Made by a program: the position numbers and the translations under genes. From the NCBI RefSeq assembly GCF_013282155.1, contig NZ_BLWI01000003.1, positions 1 to 64,000 of the forward strand: a DNA stretch of 64,000 nucleotides. Direction: 5' to 3'. This document shows positions 8,561-17,468 of this stretch, piece by piece (positions within the stretch are counted from its first letter, which is position 1; each line of letters begins with the position of its first letter). This DNA is from Sulfitobacter sp. HGT1. GTDB lineage: Bacteria; Pseudomonadota; Alphaproteobacteria; Rhodobacterales; Rhodobacteraceae. Below the pieces are notes generated by a model. That model made no database searches and was not told where the DNA came from. It saw only the letters and a program-made list of their open reading frames with translations.

Positions 8561-9531
8561 TGGCACGTAAATCACTTCAGGATCTAAGCGGCATTGCCAA
8601 GACGATTGCCAATTCCAGCCCGCAACCCAAAGATCGAACCACCAAACCCACAGCACCCGCCTTGGGTGCCCTGCAGGGGTCGCTGTCAGCCATTCGCGAG
8701 CTTGACCCATCGCTCATTGATGACTGGGGACCCAAAGATCGCCTTGATGGGTTTACAGCTGTAAACTCTGAAGATGATGGCGACGGCTTTGAAACCCTTA
8801 GATCCAGCATCAAAGACGACGGCCAACAGGTTCCGATTTTGGTTCGCAGGGCAGGGACCGAGGGTAGGTTTGAAATCATCTATGGCCGCCGAAGATTGCA
8901 GGCCTGCCGAGAGCTCGGCCTGAAAGTCCGCGCCAATGTTCAGGACCTCGATGACGCAACAGCTCTTCTCGCCAAAGGCCTTGAGAATGCGGCACGTCGC
9001 AACCTGTCGTTTTACGAAAAGGCGCGGTTTGCCGCCGTCATACGGGCGGCTGGTCACGATACCAAAACCATCCGCCAAGTTCTCAGCCTTTCCGCGTCTG
9101 GGCTATCCCACCTGACCAAGGTCACGGACAATATTCCCGACGATGTTGGCGATCAAATTGGAGCCGCTCCAAAGTCGGGACGGCCGAAATGGACCGCCTT
9201 GGCAGAAGCCTTCGCATCCAAGAAGGTAAATGCAGCATCATCCTTCGCAATCCTGTCAAAGTTGAACGCCGAGCTATCGTCAGATGACCGCCTTGAGCAG
9301 CTTATGAGAGAGATTACGCAGCGCGGCGCACGTCCAAGCGAGGGCAGGGAGGCAACACCGGTCCCAGGCGTCACAATTAAGTCGGGGCGCGGATCAATCG
9401 CGATGTCCATCAAGAGGGCAGGGGAGAACGCAGCATTTGCTGAGTGGCTCGACCGTGAGCTCGAAGGCATCATCAAGAAATCCTACCAGGAGTTTACAGC
9501 TGTAAACCCTGCGGATGACACCAGAGGCTAG
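8560..9531 (+). CDS. repB: RepB, ParB-type centromere-binding protein
   Basis: A 323-residue ParB-family protein. The ParB/sulfiredoxin-like N-domain covers about residues 60-130 and includes IIYGRRRLQACRELG and the arginine-rich box ENAARRNLSFYEK that marks CTP-binding ParB proteins. A helix-turn-helix follows (about 165-190, IRQVLSLSASGLSHLTK). The gene holds two of the three parS-like palindromes, one near its start (8751) and one at its 3' end (9492). RepB binds parS, spreads, and recruits RepA for partition. Confidence 0.95.
   Translation: MARKSLQDLSGIAKTIANSSPQPKDRTTKPTAPALGALQGSLSAIRELDPSLIDDWGPKDRLDGFTAVNSEDDGDGFETLRSSIKDDGQQVPILVRRAGTEGRFEIIYGRRRLQACRELGLKVRANVQDLDDATALLAKGLENAARRNLSFYEKARFAAVIRAAGHDTKTIRQVLSLSASGLSHLTKVTDNIPDDVGDQIGAAPKSGRPKWTALAEAFASKKVNAASSFAILSKLNAELSSDDRLEQLMREITQRGARPSEGREATPVPGVTIKSGRGSIAMSIKRAGENAAFAEWLDRELEGIIKKSYQEFTAVNPADDTRG
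8751..8766. promoter_or_regulatory. parS: parS-like partition site 2 (inside repB)
   Basis: The same GTTTACAGCTGTAAAC palindrome as at 7202, here within the repB coding region. It encodes the residues FTAVN. Confidence 0.88.
9492..9507. promoter_or_regulatory. parS: parS-like partition site 3 (3' end of repB)
   Basis: The third exact copy of the 16-bp palindrome, 24 bases before the repB stop. It again encodes FTAVN, the same peptide as site 2, so site and reading frame are kept together. Confidence 0.88.
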
Positions 9532-9554
9532 AGCAACAAAGGAGGACGTAAGCA

Positions 9555-9618
9555 AAGAGAAACCCCCGAAACCGAAGCTTCGAGGGCTGAACGTATTTCT
9601 ACGCTTCTCAGATTAGAC
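9555..9618 (-). ncRNA. Counter-transcribed antisense RNA (ctRNA, incA-type) between repB and repC
   Basis: On the minus strand a promoter with TTGCTT (9653-9648), a 17-base spacer and TACGAT (9630-9625) points into the repB-repC gap. About 30 bases downstream is an 8-bp stem (9586-9579 with 9570-9563, one G-U pair) followed by TTTCTCTTT, an intrinsic terminator. This predicts an RNA of about 60 nt. All studied repABC plasmids encode such an RNA here; it lowers RepC synthesis by pairing with the repC leader and gives incompatibility. The exact transcript ends are estimates. Confidence 0.8.
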
Positions 9619-9701
9619 ACCTGAATCGTAGCAGTCACCGAATCGCTAAGCAATAAAAAACGCTCTTGGGCGAACGGGAAATCTTTGCCTGCAGGCAAAT
9701 C

Positions 9702-10754
9702 ATGAGAACAATTCAAGGAATGGCTCCTGCTGGAGCACACTCGTCGCACAAAGCGACGGGGCAGGGAGGTATTGCCCAAAACAAATGGCAACTCCTAAAG
9801 GTAATCGAAGACATCAGAGAGCCGCTTGGCTTAAAAGGCACATCCATCTCTCTCCTCAGAGCGATGATCTCGTTCCTGCGTGTAGATCAAGTCGATGCAA
9901 CACGCGACGACGGGCATATTTGCTTTGCTTCAAATGCCTCCCTCGCAAAACGCGCCCATGTCAGTATTCAAACCGTTGAGCGTCATATTGCGAAACTGGT
10001 GTCCTTGGGCCTGCTGACGCGGCGATCGAGCGGCAATGGCAAACGCTGGGCCCGCCGAGACCGTCAGGGCAGCATTGTCCTTGCTACAGGCCTGTCACTT
10101 CTGCCGCTCGCAGAGCGTTACCCTGAATTCCTGCGCATGGCGCAAGATCACCAGGATCATCAAAACGAACTGGGACGGCTCAGAGACATGTGCTCAGCCG
10201 CCCTGAGCAACCTCAAAGCACATCTCATGCACGTCAATTGGGATGAAGGCTTGCTCTCAAAAGCACGCAATCTATTGAGACGCCAGCCAGACAAGCAAGC
10301 TTTAAGCGATCTTCTGGATGAAATCACTGTGGAAATCTCGAAGATAAGCTCTGCAAAACCAGATGATTTGAGGGCCACTGACCCCGAAATTGAGGGGCAC
10401 AAAGAGACTTCCAAGACTCAGTATGTTAAAGAAGAAAATTCTTTTCAGATAGAAGTAGGCCAAGATGAGATGGAGCGCGCCTACCCAAGGCTCTGCGCAG
10501 AACTCAGGTTTGCTAAGAACCAAGAAGACTGCCGTCGCTTAATGGATGACATTGCTGGATATCTCAACCTTGGGAATACTTGGTTTTCGATTAAGGATCT
10601 TGGTCCAGCGCTCAGTTTCATGATCTTAGGATATCTTTTGGAACGCACAGAGACGATCAGCAATCACCGTGGTTACGCGTTCAAATTGTCCCAAGACCTT
10701 GCGAATAAGAGCCTTAATTGGCGTACGCTCCTGAAGAAACCGAGGTCAAAATAG
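9702..10754 (+). CDS. repC: RepC replication initiator
   Basis: A 350-residue protein of the RepC family. The conserved core runs from KWQLLKVIEDIREPLGL through a winged-helix DNA-binding segment (FASNASLAKRAHVSIQTVERH, then LVSLGLLTRRSSGNGKRWARR), the family's best-known signature. RepC starts replication and in this family the origin usually lies inside repC itself. I prefer the ATG at 9702; a TTG at 9666 in the same frame would add 12 residues but overlaps the ctRNA promoter zone. The C-terminal region, with a K/E-rich linker around residues 225-250, is more AT-rich, as expected for an origin. Confidence 0.93.
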   Translation: MRTIQGMAPAGAHSSHKATGQGGIAQNKWQLLKVIEDIREPLGLKGTSISLLRAMISFLRVDQVDATRDDGHICFASNASLAKRAHVSIQTVERHIAKLVSLGLLTRRSSGNGKRWARRDRQGSIVLATGLSLLPLAERYPEFLRMAQDHQDHQNELGRLRDMCSAALSNLKAHLMHVNWDEGLLSKARNLLRRQPDKQALSDLLDEITVEISKISSAKPDDLRATDPEIEGHKETSKTQYVKEENSFQIEVGQDEMERAYPRLCAELRFAKNQEDCRRLMDDIAGYLNLGNTWFSIKDLGPALSFMILGYLLERTETISNHRGYAFKLSQDLANKSLNWRTLLKKPRSK

Positions 10755-11383
10755 GACTGATAGCATGACTGCGTTCTGGTATTTTGTACTATTACCTTCG
10801 CAATGTGATGAATTTTGCGTTTCATTTCTGCTGGAACGATTTCAATGCCTTAATCGTTTCGCTTTCTCAGACTTTCGTTTCATGGTTCTCACAGACTAGG
10901 CTGTCATGGATTTCAATGCTGCGCACCCAAATGCGGCCGCGAGGTAATCCGCAAAGGCGTTGCTCAAAAAGCTGGGAGAACGACCAGTTCGCACTCTTTG
11001 AAAAGCCTTATCGAGGGCGAGCAATTGTAAATCTCGGAGAAGGGCGTACAACCAGTTATGGCATCACAGGAGCATCAGTGGACCGCGCGCATTTCGCCGC
11101 GCCCTACACTCAATGCCCTTCCATGTTTTACCACTAGAAAATTCTTGGTGATCTTCGAGAAATATCGCTCACGTGACCTGGCTAAGCCGAGAGAGCGAGT
11201 GAATGTGAACTTTACGAAATTCCCAGAAAACCTGTGTTCTAGGCAAACTGTAGATGCACTAATGAACAAATGGTGAGGCATCTAATAGACAAATGGTGGA
11301 GCCTCTAATATGCATTCTGTAACAAGGAAGCGGACCTCTTTTTCGGTTTGGGCTTCATCAGGCGAGAGAGAGACCAAAGGTTC
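10755..11383. other. Gene-free stretch downstream of repC
   Basis: About 630 bases in which the open frames are short and lack ribosome sites or recognisable protein features. The only structure I see is the tandem repeat at 11266-11310. Part of it may belong to the replication region, but nothing proves this. Confidence 0.5.
11266..11310. repeat. Two-copy 22-bp tandem repeat
   Basis: Copies at 11266-11287 and 11289-11310, period 23, 19 of 22 bases identical, both starting ACAAATGGTG and ending TCTAATA. They lie 74 bases ahead of the AAA ATPase start and could be an operator pair or a remnant of a mobile-element end. Confidence 0.6.
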
Positions 11384-12670
11384 ATGACTGATACAGAAAG
11401 ATATCTGCCAAGGCACCTCATCCCAGAGCTTGAAGATGCACTTGCATCAGCACGTGTGGTCAACCTCATTGGTCCAAGGCAAGTTGGCAAGACAACACTT
11501 GTACGAGACTTGTTTGGCAATGGCCGTTTCATCACATTGGATGACGCAGCTGTCTTGGCGGCCATTGAAGCGGACCCGGAGGGGCAGCTTACCAGCTTAA
11601 TGGAAAATTTGAACGGCGAGCCGCTTATCATTGACGAGGCCCAGCGATCCAAAAAACTAGCTCTCGCGATCAAGAGGGTCGTCGATACCAATCGGCGTAA
11701 GGGGCAATTTGTACTTACCGGCTCCTCCAACGTATTCACAACCACTGATGTGGCTGACTCGCTTGCGGGGAGAATGCGAACACTTAAGCTCTGGCCCCTA
11801 TCCGTCGCTGAAGTCAAAAAGGCACCCGTCAATCGCATCATGGATTGGGCGATGCAGGACGAACCGAAACTAGGGCAGGTGGGTGATCCAGAGCAGGTCA
11901 GTCGAGGAGACTACATAGATCTCATCCTAGAAGGTGGTTTTCCAGAGGTGAGAGAGTTGTCAATCAGATCCCGTCAGCGGCAATATCGGGATTACATTGA
12001 CGCAGTGGTGGAGCGCGATGTCGCTGATATCATGCCGGTTCGAAAACCGGATGCGTTGCGTATCCTGATAGATCAGATGGCGGCACGCTCCGCGCAGGAA
12101 ATCAGCACGTCCGAGCTTTCCAAACTGACGAAACTGCAACGGGTTACCGTCGATCAATACCTTGATATTCTGCTACGGCTGTCAATGTTGACCAAGCTGG
12201 GTGCCTGGACATCAGGCGAGGGCAAGCGGGAGATCAAGAACCCTAAATACCATTTTGCAGATACGGGCATCGCCTGTGCCCTTCGGCGTTTCACCCAAGA
12301 TACTTTTACTATCGACAACACACCGCAGGCGCTTGGCGGCCTGCTAGAAAGCTTTGTTCTGAACGAGATCCAGCGTGCCGTCCCAATGCAGGACGCTGAC
12401 TACCGGCTCTATCACTGGCGCAGTGCAGACCAGCGGGAAATTGACATCCTGATCGACGGTGGCAGCCACTTGGTCTGCGTTGAGATCAAGGCGTCTGCAT
12501 CAGTCACTGGAGATGATTTTAAACACCTCAAATGGTTTTCAAAAGACGGGCCTGGTCGTAGTAAAAAATGCACGGGGATCGTGTTCTACCTAGGCCAAGA
12601 AAAGCTCACCTTTGGCGACAGGAACTTCGCCCTTCCGGTGAGCGCGCTTTGGAGCACGATCAATTTTTGA
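11384..12670 (+). CDS. AAA ATPase with C-terminal DUF4143 (nuclease-like) domain
   Basis: A 428-residue protein of the AAA_14/DUF4143 family. Near the N-terminus it has the P-loop LIGPRQVGKTTLVR (about residues 28-41) and a Walker B PLIIDEAQR, then sensor-1 VLTGSSN. The C-terminal domain has a restriction-endonuclease-like core: HWRSADQREIDILID followed by LVCVEIKAS, the D...ExK pattern of PD-(D/E)XK nucleases. This domain order is the family norm and the proteins are of unknown function. I start at the ATG 11384; the frame is open 12 codons further up. The gene stands alone. It may be a defence or mobile accessory gene, but nothing here proves that. Confidence 0.85.
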   Translation: MTDTERYLPRHLIPELEDALASARVVNLIGPRQVGKTTLVRDLFGNGRFITLDDAAVLAAIEADPEGQLTSLMENLNGEPLIIDEAQRSKKLALAIKRVVDTNRRKGQFVLTGSSNVFTTTDVADSLAGRMRTLKLWPLSVAEVKKAPVNRIMDWAMQDEPKLGQVGDPEQVSRGDYIDLILEGGFPEVRELSIRSRQRQYRDYIDAVVERDVADIMPVRKPDALRILIDQMAARSAQEISTSELSKLTKLQRVTVDQYLDILLRLSMLTKLGAWTSGEGKREIKNPKYHFADTGIACALRRFTQDTFTIDNTPQALGGLLESFVLNEIQRAVPMQDADYRLYHWRSADQREIDILIDGGSHLVCVEIKASASVTGDDFKHLKWFSKDGPGRSKKCTGIVFYLGQEKLTFGDRNFALPVSALWSTINF

Positions 12671-12833
12671 TTATGTTTCAAATGCCCTGATCCCCGGCTT
12701 GATCTGTTTGCTTCGTGTCATCGAGATTGCAAATGATCACTGGTCTGCCGCAAAAATAGATGATGCGAAGACGCTTACGCAAAGCAAGGAGGGCAGGGGG
12801 CTCAATTTTGATGCCAACAGCTTGAGTGAAGCC

Positions 12834-13562
12834 TTAGTGGCGATGTGGTACGTCGACCATACCGTCGGTTTCCAGTTGCAGACACGCCCGCCACAATGGC
12901 GTTTTCCAGTAGGTGCGATCTGTTAGTCTCCCACCGTCGGATGTTTCCTCCAGAAAACCAATCCAGCTGAGTGGTTGCAGGACATGCGTGAAGATGAACC
13001 CGGCGTGGTCATAGTATTCCCGATCAATCACATGCGCACGTTTTTCGAGACCATAGAGTGTCTTGACGAGATGCGCTTCTGTGAGGCCTTGTTCGGCCTC
13101 GACGTTGATGATGTTGAGGAAGATGTCCCAGTTTCCGGGAGCTGTGAACTCTGATCGGGCATTTCGCGCGTGACTATATTCGAACAGGTAAGTTTCTGAG
13201 ATCTTCGCGAAGAACGCACCACGCTGGCTGGCAAGGTCTTGCGCCTTTTTTGAAACCTGGAACTTTCCCTTTGTATGACGCCCGAACTTGGCGACAGTCA
13301 TCAAATCGTGGACGACCATCGCGTGCGGCACGTCCCATTCGTTCAAGACTTTGTTGAGTCGCATCAGTTCATCAGTATGATATTGCGGCCAGGGCGAATG
13401 ATCTGCCATCCAATGGGCAAACTTGCGGTTGAAGGCCTTGATTTGCGTAAGCCCAATCCCGCCGTGCGCTGCGGCATATTCGAATGCGTTTTCCATCGCT
13501 TTCAGAAGGCGGGAGTGATCGAGTACTGGATCACCATCAGCAATGTCATGGAACTTAATCAT
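12834..13562 (-). CDS. Hypothetical protein with winged-helix-like features
   Basis: A 242-residue soluble protein starting at MIKFHD; a start five codons upstream is also open. I do not recognise a named family with confidence. A central stretch (AMVVHDLMTVAKFGRHTKGKF followed by VSKKAQDLA) resembles the helix-then-wing segment of plasmid and actinobacterial proteins in which a winged helix repeats twice. The second half contains another such unit ending FTHVLQPLSWIGFLEE. Codon use looks like its neighbours. It is flanked by a 163-base gap after the ATPase gene and an AT-rich 200-base gap upstream. No function is proposed. Confidence 0.6.
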   Translation of the reverse strand: MIKFHDIADGDPVLDHSRLLKAMENAFEYAAAHGGIGLTQIKAFNRKFAHWMADHSPWPQYHTDELMRLNKVLNEWDVPHAMVVHDLMTVAKFGRHTKGKFQVSKKAQDLASQRGAFFAKISETYLFEYSHARNARSEFTAPGNWDIFLNIINVEAEQGLTEAHLVKTLYGLEKRAHVIDREYYDHAGFIFTHVLQPLSWIGFLEETSDGGRLTDRTYWKTPLWRACLQLETDGMVDVPHRH

Positions 13563-13768
13563 CTGGTTGCCTACCACTTTGGCCGAGCCAATGTCGATTG
13601 AAGCAAAATTTGAAGGTTGCCTACTTCAATAATCAATCGTCTGACTCATGCAACCAATGATTGTTGCTTGCTGTAACCGTAGACCGGCCATTCGGCGCGG
13701 TCGCAACGAAGGGGAAAGAAGCGGACGAAGGGTGAATTCGCTGCGGGTGCGCTAATAGCCGCTATTGG

Positions 13769-14323
13769 TCAGACTTCGAAATTTGAAATAAAATCGGCTG
13801 ATCTGATGTGACCGAGATTCCGCGCCTCGTCTTCGGCGTTGGCATCGTCGTCACAAAGCGTCGTAACGGACCTGTCTGAACCAGCTTCAAGAAGCATGCG
13901 CATCGCCGTTTCGTCGTCCCGCATTGCCGCCAGATGCAGCGGCGTCCAACCGTTGATCCCACGTTGATTTAGATCGGCTCCCGCCTCAATCAGTAGTTCA
14001 AGGATCCGATGTCTGTTTTGAACCAAGTCGTCGAGGCATTCCATCAACGGTGGAAAGCCTCCCGTCTTTTTAGGGCTTAGATCTACGCCCTTTTCAATCA
14101 TCCATTTAACAGATGCTACAGACCCGCTTCCAACTGCGTGACAAATCCAGCTGCTGTTAAGCCAGCTATCCTCGCCGTGTGGAAAACTGTCGACCACTTC
14201 CAACGCAAATTCGAGGTTAGACAAATCTCCCTCTGCAAGCCAGGCTCCAACCTCCAACAGTTCTTTGTATGAAGGGTCATCCTCCTTCTTAAATCCGTAA
14301 TCTGCCCAACCTGTTCTGGCCAT
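13769..14323 (-). CDS. Ankyrin-repeat protein
   Basis: A 184-residue protein. It has about three ankyrin repeats in the middle and C-terminal half. The clearest is GINGWTPLHLAAMRDDETAM (about residues 120-139), with a preceding GGFPPLMECLDDL unit and the usual LLEAGADLN/LLIEAGA turns between units. No signal peptide or membrane helix is present, so it is probably a cytoplasmic protein-binding scaffold. The gene stands alone and ends 446 bases before the LysR gene's stop side. Partner unknown. Confidence 0.8.
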   Translation of the reverse strand: MARTGWADYGFKKEDDPSYKELLEVGAWLAEGDLSNLEFALEVVDSFPHGEDSWLNSSWICHAVGSGSVASVKWMIEKGVDLSPKKTGGFPPLMECLDDLVQNRHRILELLIEAGADLNQRGINGWTPLHLAAMRDDETAMRMLLEAGSDRSVTTLCDDDANAEDEARNLGHIRSADFISNFEV

Positions 14324-14842
14324 TTGTAGACTTGTCCCTACCGACGAATATGGTTCGATTTCAATTTATCTACTTTTGATAACAGACATTCGTGCGTAGC
14401 GCAGCATTGGTCAATTTGGGCTCTTCAGTAGCATTCGCTGCGCGAACCACGAGTGGCCGGTTGGAGAAACAGCGCCTTTCGCTGCGCGACCCACGAACTG
14501 GTAAGTTGCGGACAATGCGGCCAATCGTTTTTCGCACTTCGCTGGCGCAGCATTCGTTCAAAGACGCGGCACACTCAACGCTGCGGCGCAGTGTATGTCG
14601 CCAAACCGGTCGTTGACAGCCGCCAATATCACTCAATCGGAAACCCAGCTTTCGCCGCAGCTCGAACCTAAAACTCAGATGCGGACACAACTGACCTCGT
14701 CCGCCAGTTCTGGAATGATCGCTTGCGAGTCAAAACGCAAAACGTTCACTCCGATGCAGGCCGATTGCTGATACAATTCACAAGTATCGTTCACCGTGCC
14801 AGCTTCGATACCAATGCATCCATGCAGCTTCATCCTACACTT
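14324..14842. other. Gene-free stretch with a dispersed intergenic repeat
   Basis: No convincing gene. It contains GC-rich, partly self-similar sequence (several GCTGCGC and GCATTCG words). One 26-bp segment at 14418-14443 recurs at 28744-28769. Confidence 0.5.
14418..14443 (+). repeat. 26-bp intergenic repeat, copy 1
   Basis: It begins GGGCTCTTC and ends GCATTCGCTGCGC. 25 of 26 bases match the copy at 28744-28769, in the same orientation. Both lie in gene-free DNA with other degenerate GCTGCGC-rich sequence. Confidence 0.7.
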
Positions 14843-15796
14843 CTAGGCGAATTGAGTCGTGCGGATGCCGGCCTTGTTGGCAGCCTCGGAAACGACTGTG
14901 CGCAGCCATTGGTGTCCAAACTCTTTGGTCCGGGTTTTGTGCCAGACCTGAAAGATCTTGCGCAGCGGTGCCTCGAATGGCAATTCGGACATTTGCAGGC
15001 CAAAGGCTTGCTCGGCATGTGGTGCCAGGATCCGGGGCAACGTGTAGATAAGGTCCGTTTGCGCGGTTGCGCTGAGGGCTGCGGAATAGTGCGGGACTCG
15101 CAGTTGAATATTCCGTCGAATGCTCTTCTTTGCGAGGGCTTCGTCAATTCGGCCATATTCAGCGTCGAGCGTCGTGAACATGATGTGACCAAACTGGGTG
15201 TACTGTTCCAAGCTCACTTTGGGACCGAAACTTGGATGTGAGGCACGTGCTGCACAGACGAAATCACTGGCCCCGAGCAGCTCACGGTCGAACCGTGAAG
15301 GTGTGTCGAAATCCTGGATAATCGTCATGTCTATGGTACCGGAATCGAGGTCGGAATAGGCATCGCTCAGGCTCTTGTTGATCTCAAGCGTGTGCAGAAA
15401 CCTTAAGGATACGTTCGGGGCCTGATCTGCTGCCATGGCTGTCAAACCGGGCACCAGAAGTGTCGAGAACAAATCGTTCATGCCAATCCGATAGGTGGCC
15501 TGCAAGTTTGCCGGATCGTTTACCTCTTTCACCGTCAGAGCATCTTCGAGCATTTTCAGGCTGGCTTCGATGGCGGGGGCCAGCTCGCGGCAACGCTCGG
15601 TCGGCTGCATTCCGTCTGCCGCGCGAACAAACAGGTCATCGTCCATCAGATCTCGCAGTCGGCGAAGAGCGTGACTCACGGCGGGTTGGCTCAATCCGAC
15701 TGAGTCCGCAGCCTTGGTCACACTGCGTTCTTTCGCGAGGGCCGCGAAAACCTTTAGCAAATTCAGATCAATAGAGTTGATATTCTTTTGGTGCAT
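14843..15796 (-). CDS. LysR-family transcriptional regulator
   Basis: A 317-residue LysR-type regulator. The N-terminal winged helix reads IDLNLLKVFAALAKERSVTKAA...SQPAVSHALRRLRD, of the NodD/NahR-like subtype, followed by the two-lobed effector domain. I start at the ATG 15796 (MHQKNINSIDLN); one six codons earlier is possible. It is divergent from the peptide-transport operon, with about 85 bases between the two starts, the usual arrangement for a LysR activator of its neighbour. ATGAA-ACA-TTCAT (15806-15818), just upstream of this start, is a possible binding half-site. The effector is probably the transported peptide or amide (inference). Confidence 0.9.
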   Translation of the reverse strand: MHQKNINSIDLNLLKVFAALAKERSVTKAADSVGLSQPAVSHALRRLRDLMDDDLFVRAADGMQPTERCRELAPAIEASLKMLEDALTVKEVNDPANLQATYRIGMNDLFSTLLVPGLTAMAADQAPNVSLRFLHTLEINKSLSDAYSDLDSGTIDMTIIQDFDTPSRFDRELLGASDFVCAARASHPSFGPKVSLEQYTQFGHIMFTTLDAEYGRIDEALAKKSIRRNIQLRVPHYSAALSATAQTDLIYTLPRILAPHAEQAFGLQMSELPFEAPLRKIFQVWHKTRTKEFGHQWLRTVVSEAANKAGIRTTQFA

Positions 15797-15881
15797 GAGA
15801 GTGATATGAAACATTCATTTGGCTGATGTAATGCCCGACTCTTAAAGTCTTCGCAACCACACTCAACAAGGGAGATTCTGA

Positions 15882-17399
15882 ATGTCGATCAAATCCATAC
15901 TGCTAGCCTCGGCGCTTGCGTTCTCAACTGCATTGCCAGCCTTTGCGGACAAGGCGAATGATACGCTGGTCGCTGCGTTCAACAAAGAGGTGCAAACGCT
16001 TGACGGTCTGTATTCGACTTCCCGCGAGAACCTGATCCTGTCATACCTGACGTCTGACCAGCTGGTAGAGATCAATTTGGAGACCGGTGAATACGAAGGG
16101 GCCTTGGCCGAAAGCTATACCTGGGTCGACGATCGCACCATCGACTTTACCCTGCGCGAGGGGCTGACGTTCCATGATGGCGCGCCCGTGACGGTCGAAG
16201 ACATTGTCTATTCCTTCGACTGGATCGCAGATGAAAACTCGAAAACACGGCGCGGTGCATTCATTCGCGGTTGGTTTGATAGTGCTGTCGCCGTGGATGA
16301 CCGCACGGTCCGGATCACGGCAAAGAACCCTTATCCGCTGATGCTGCGCGATATCGCTGTTTTTGTCCTGACCCGCAAGGCTGGCAGCTATGCAGACGGC
16401 AACCCCGATGCTCTGACGCAGAATTTCAATGGAACTGGTCCTTACAAGGTGGTCAGCTTCGACATGGGCGCAGGCGTCACGCTAGAGCGTTTTGACGGCT
16501 ACTACAGTGGCGGGCCGAAGGCAGCCGGATCGATTGAGAATATCGTTGTACGCCCGATCCCCGATTGGGGCACTGTTACGGCAGAGCTGCTGTCCGGCGG
16601 CGTGAATTGGTCGTTCAATGTACCGGACGACACCGCGAAGGATCTGGGCAACCTGCCGATGGTGGATCACACAACCGGCGTTTCGACCCGTGTGTCTTTC
16701 TTTGTGTTGGATGCGGCTGGCGTGTCCGATCCCGAAGGCCCGCTGACAAACAAACTTGTCCGTCAGGCACTGAACCACGCGGTGAACCGCGAAGAGATCG
16801 TGGAATTCCTTGTGGGCGGCTCGGGCCGGGTGATCCATTCGACCTGCAATTTGGGCATGTTCGGCTGCGATGTCGATGTGACCGAATACGACTACGATCC
16901 CGAACGCGCCAAGGCCTTGCTGGCTGAAGCGGGCTATCCAGATGGGTTCGAATTTGAACTGACGACCTATCGCGAACGCCCAATTATGGAAGCGGTGGCT
17001 GCTGATCTGGCCGAAGTGGGCGTGACCGCCAAAATCAACCACGTTAAGTTGTCGGCATTGTCCAAGTCGCGGGCGGAGGGCCAGCTTGAAGCCTTCCAGA
17101 ACGCCTGGGGCTTCTATGCCACGCCGGATGTGGGGGCGATCTCGAACTACTATCTCGAAGGGTCGAACCGCAACCTGAACCATGATGCCGAGGTTCAGGG
17201 CTGGTTCAAGGCGGCACTGGAAACCGTGGATCAGGACGAGCGCGCGGCGCTCTATGCAAAGGCACTGAAGAAGGTTGCTGATGAGGCTTATCTTCTGCCG
17301 ATCTTCCAGTACTCGCAAAACTACGTGCACAGCGTGGATGTGACTTTCGATGCGCCGATGGACGGTCTGCCGCGCCTCAACGAAATGAGCTGGAAGTAA
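15882..17399 (+). CDS. Peptide/nickel ABC transporter substrate-binding protein (family 5)
   Basis: A 505-residue periplasmic binding protein of the DppA/OppA family. It has a Sec signal peptide (MSIKSILLASALAFSTALPAFA, cut before DKAND) and the family core: REGLTFHDGAPVTVEDIVYSF at about residues 98-118, NGTGPYKV at about 185 and the late DPERAKALLAEAGYPDGFEF. A GGGAGA ribosome site lies upstream. It leads an operon with two permeases, a fused ATPase, a deacylase and a CapA-like protein. The ligand is probably a di- or oligopeptide or an acylated amino acid, judging from the M20 enzyme that follows. Confidence 0.92.
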   Translation: MSIKSILLASALAFSTALPAFADKANDTLVAAFNKEVQTLDGLYSTSRENLILSYLTSDQLVEINLETGEYEGALAESYTWVDDRTIDFTLREGLTFHDGAPVTVEDIVYSFDWIADENSKTRRGAFIRGWFDSAVAVDDRTVRITAKNPYPLMLRDIAVFVLTRKAGSYADGNPDALTQNFNGTGPYKVVSFDMGAGVTLERFDGYYSGGPKAAGSIENIVVRPIPDWGTVTAELLSGGVNWSFNVPDDTAKDLGNLPMVDHTTGVSTRVSFFVLDAAGVSDPEGPLTNKLVRQALNHAVNREEIVEFLVGGSGRVIHSTCNLGMFGCDVDVTEYDYDPERAKALLAEAGYPDGFEFELTTYRERPIMEAVAADLAEVGVTAKINHVKLSALSKSRAEGQLEAFQNAWGFYATPDVGAISNYYLEGSNRNLNHDAEVQGWFKAALETVDQDERAALYAKALKKVADEAYLLPIFQYSQNYVHSVDVTFDAPMDGLPRLNEMSWK

Positions 17400-17411
17400 C
17401 CCCGCTCTCAT

Positions 17412-17440
17412 GATGGGGCGCGCGCGAGCCGCGCCCCATC
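17412..17440 (+). terminator. Intercistronic stem-loop after the binding-protein gene
   Basis: A 10-bp perfect stem (GATGGGGCGC 17412-17421 with GCGCCCCATC 17431-17440) without a clear U-tract, between the binding-protein gene and the first permease. Such hairpins usually protect or terminate part of the mRNA, so that the binding protein is made in excess of the membrane parts. Confidence 0.7.
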
Positions 17441-17468
17441 CTCCTTGCCTCCCACAGGAGCCTGTCCG

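Noticed and set aside
10784-11137. Possible gene downstream of repC
   Set aside because: The frame has no ribosome site, an aromatic-rich random-looking translation and no recognisable fold.
14392-14671. Short open frames between the ankyrin and LysR genes
   Set aside because: They consist of low-complexity GC-rich repeat sequence and have no start signals; better explained as intergenic repeat.
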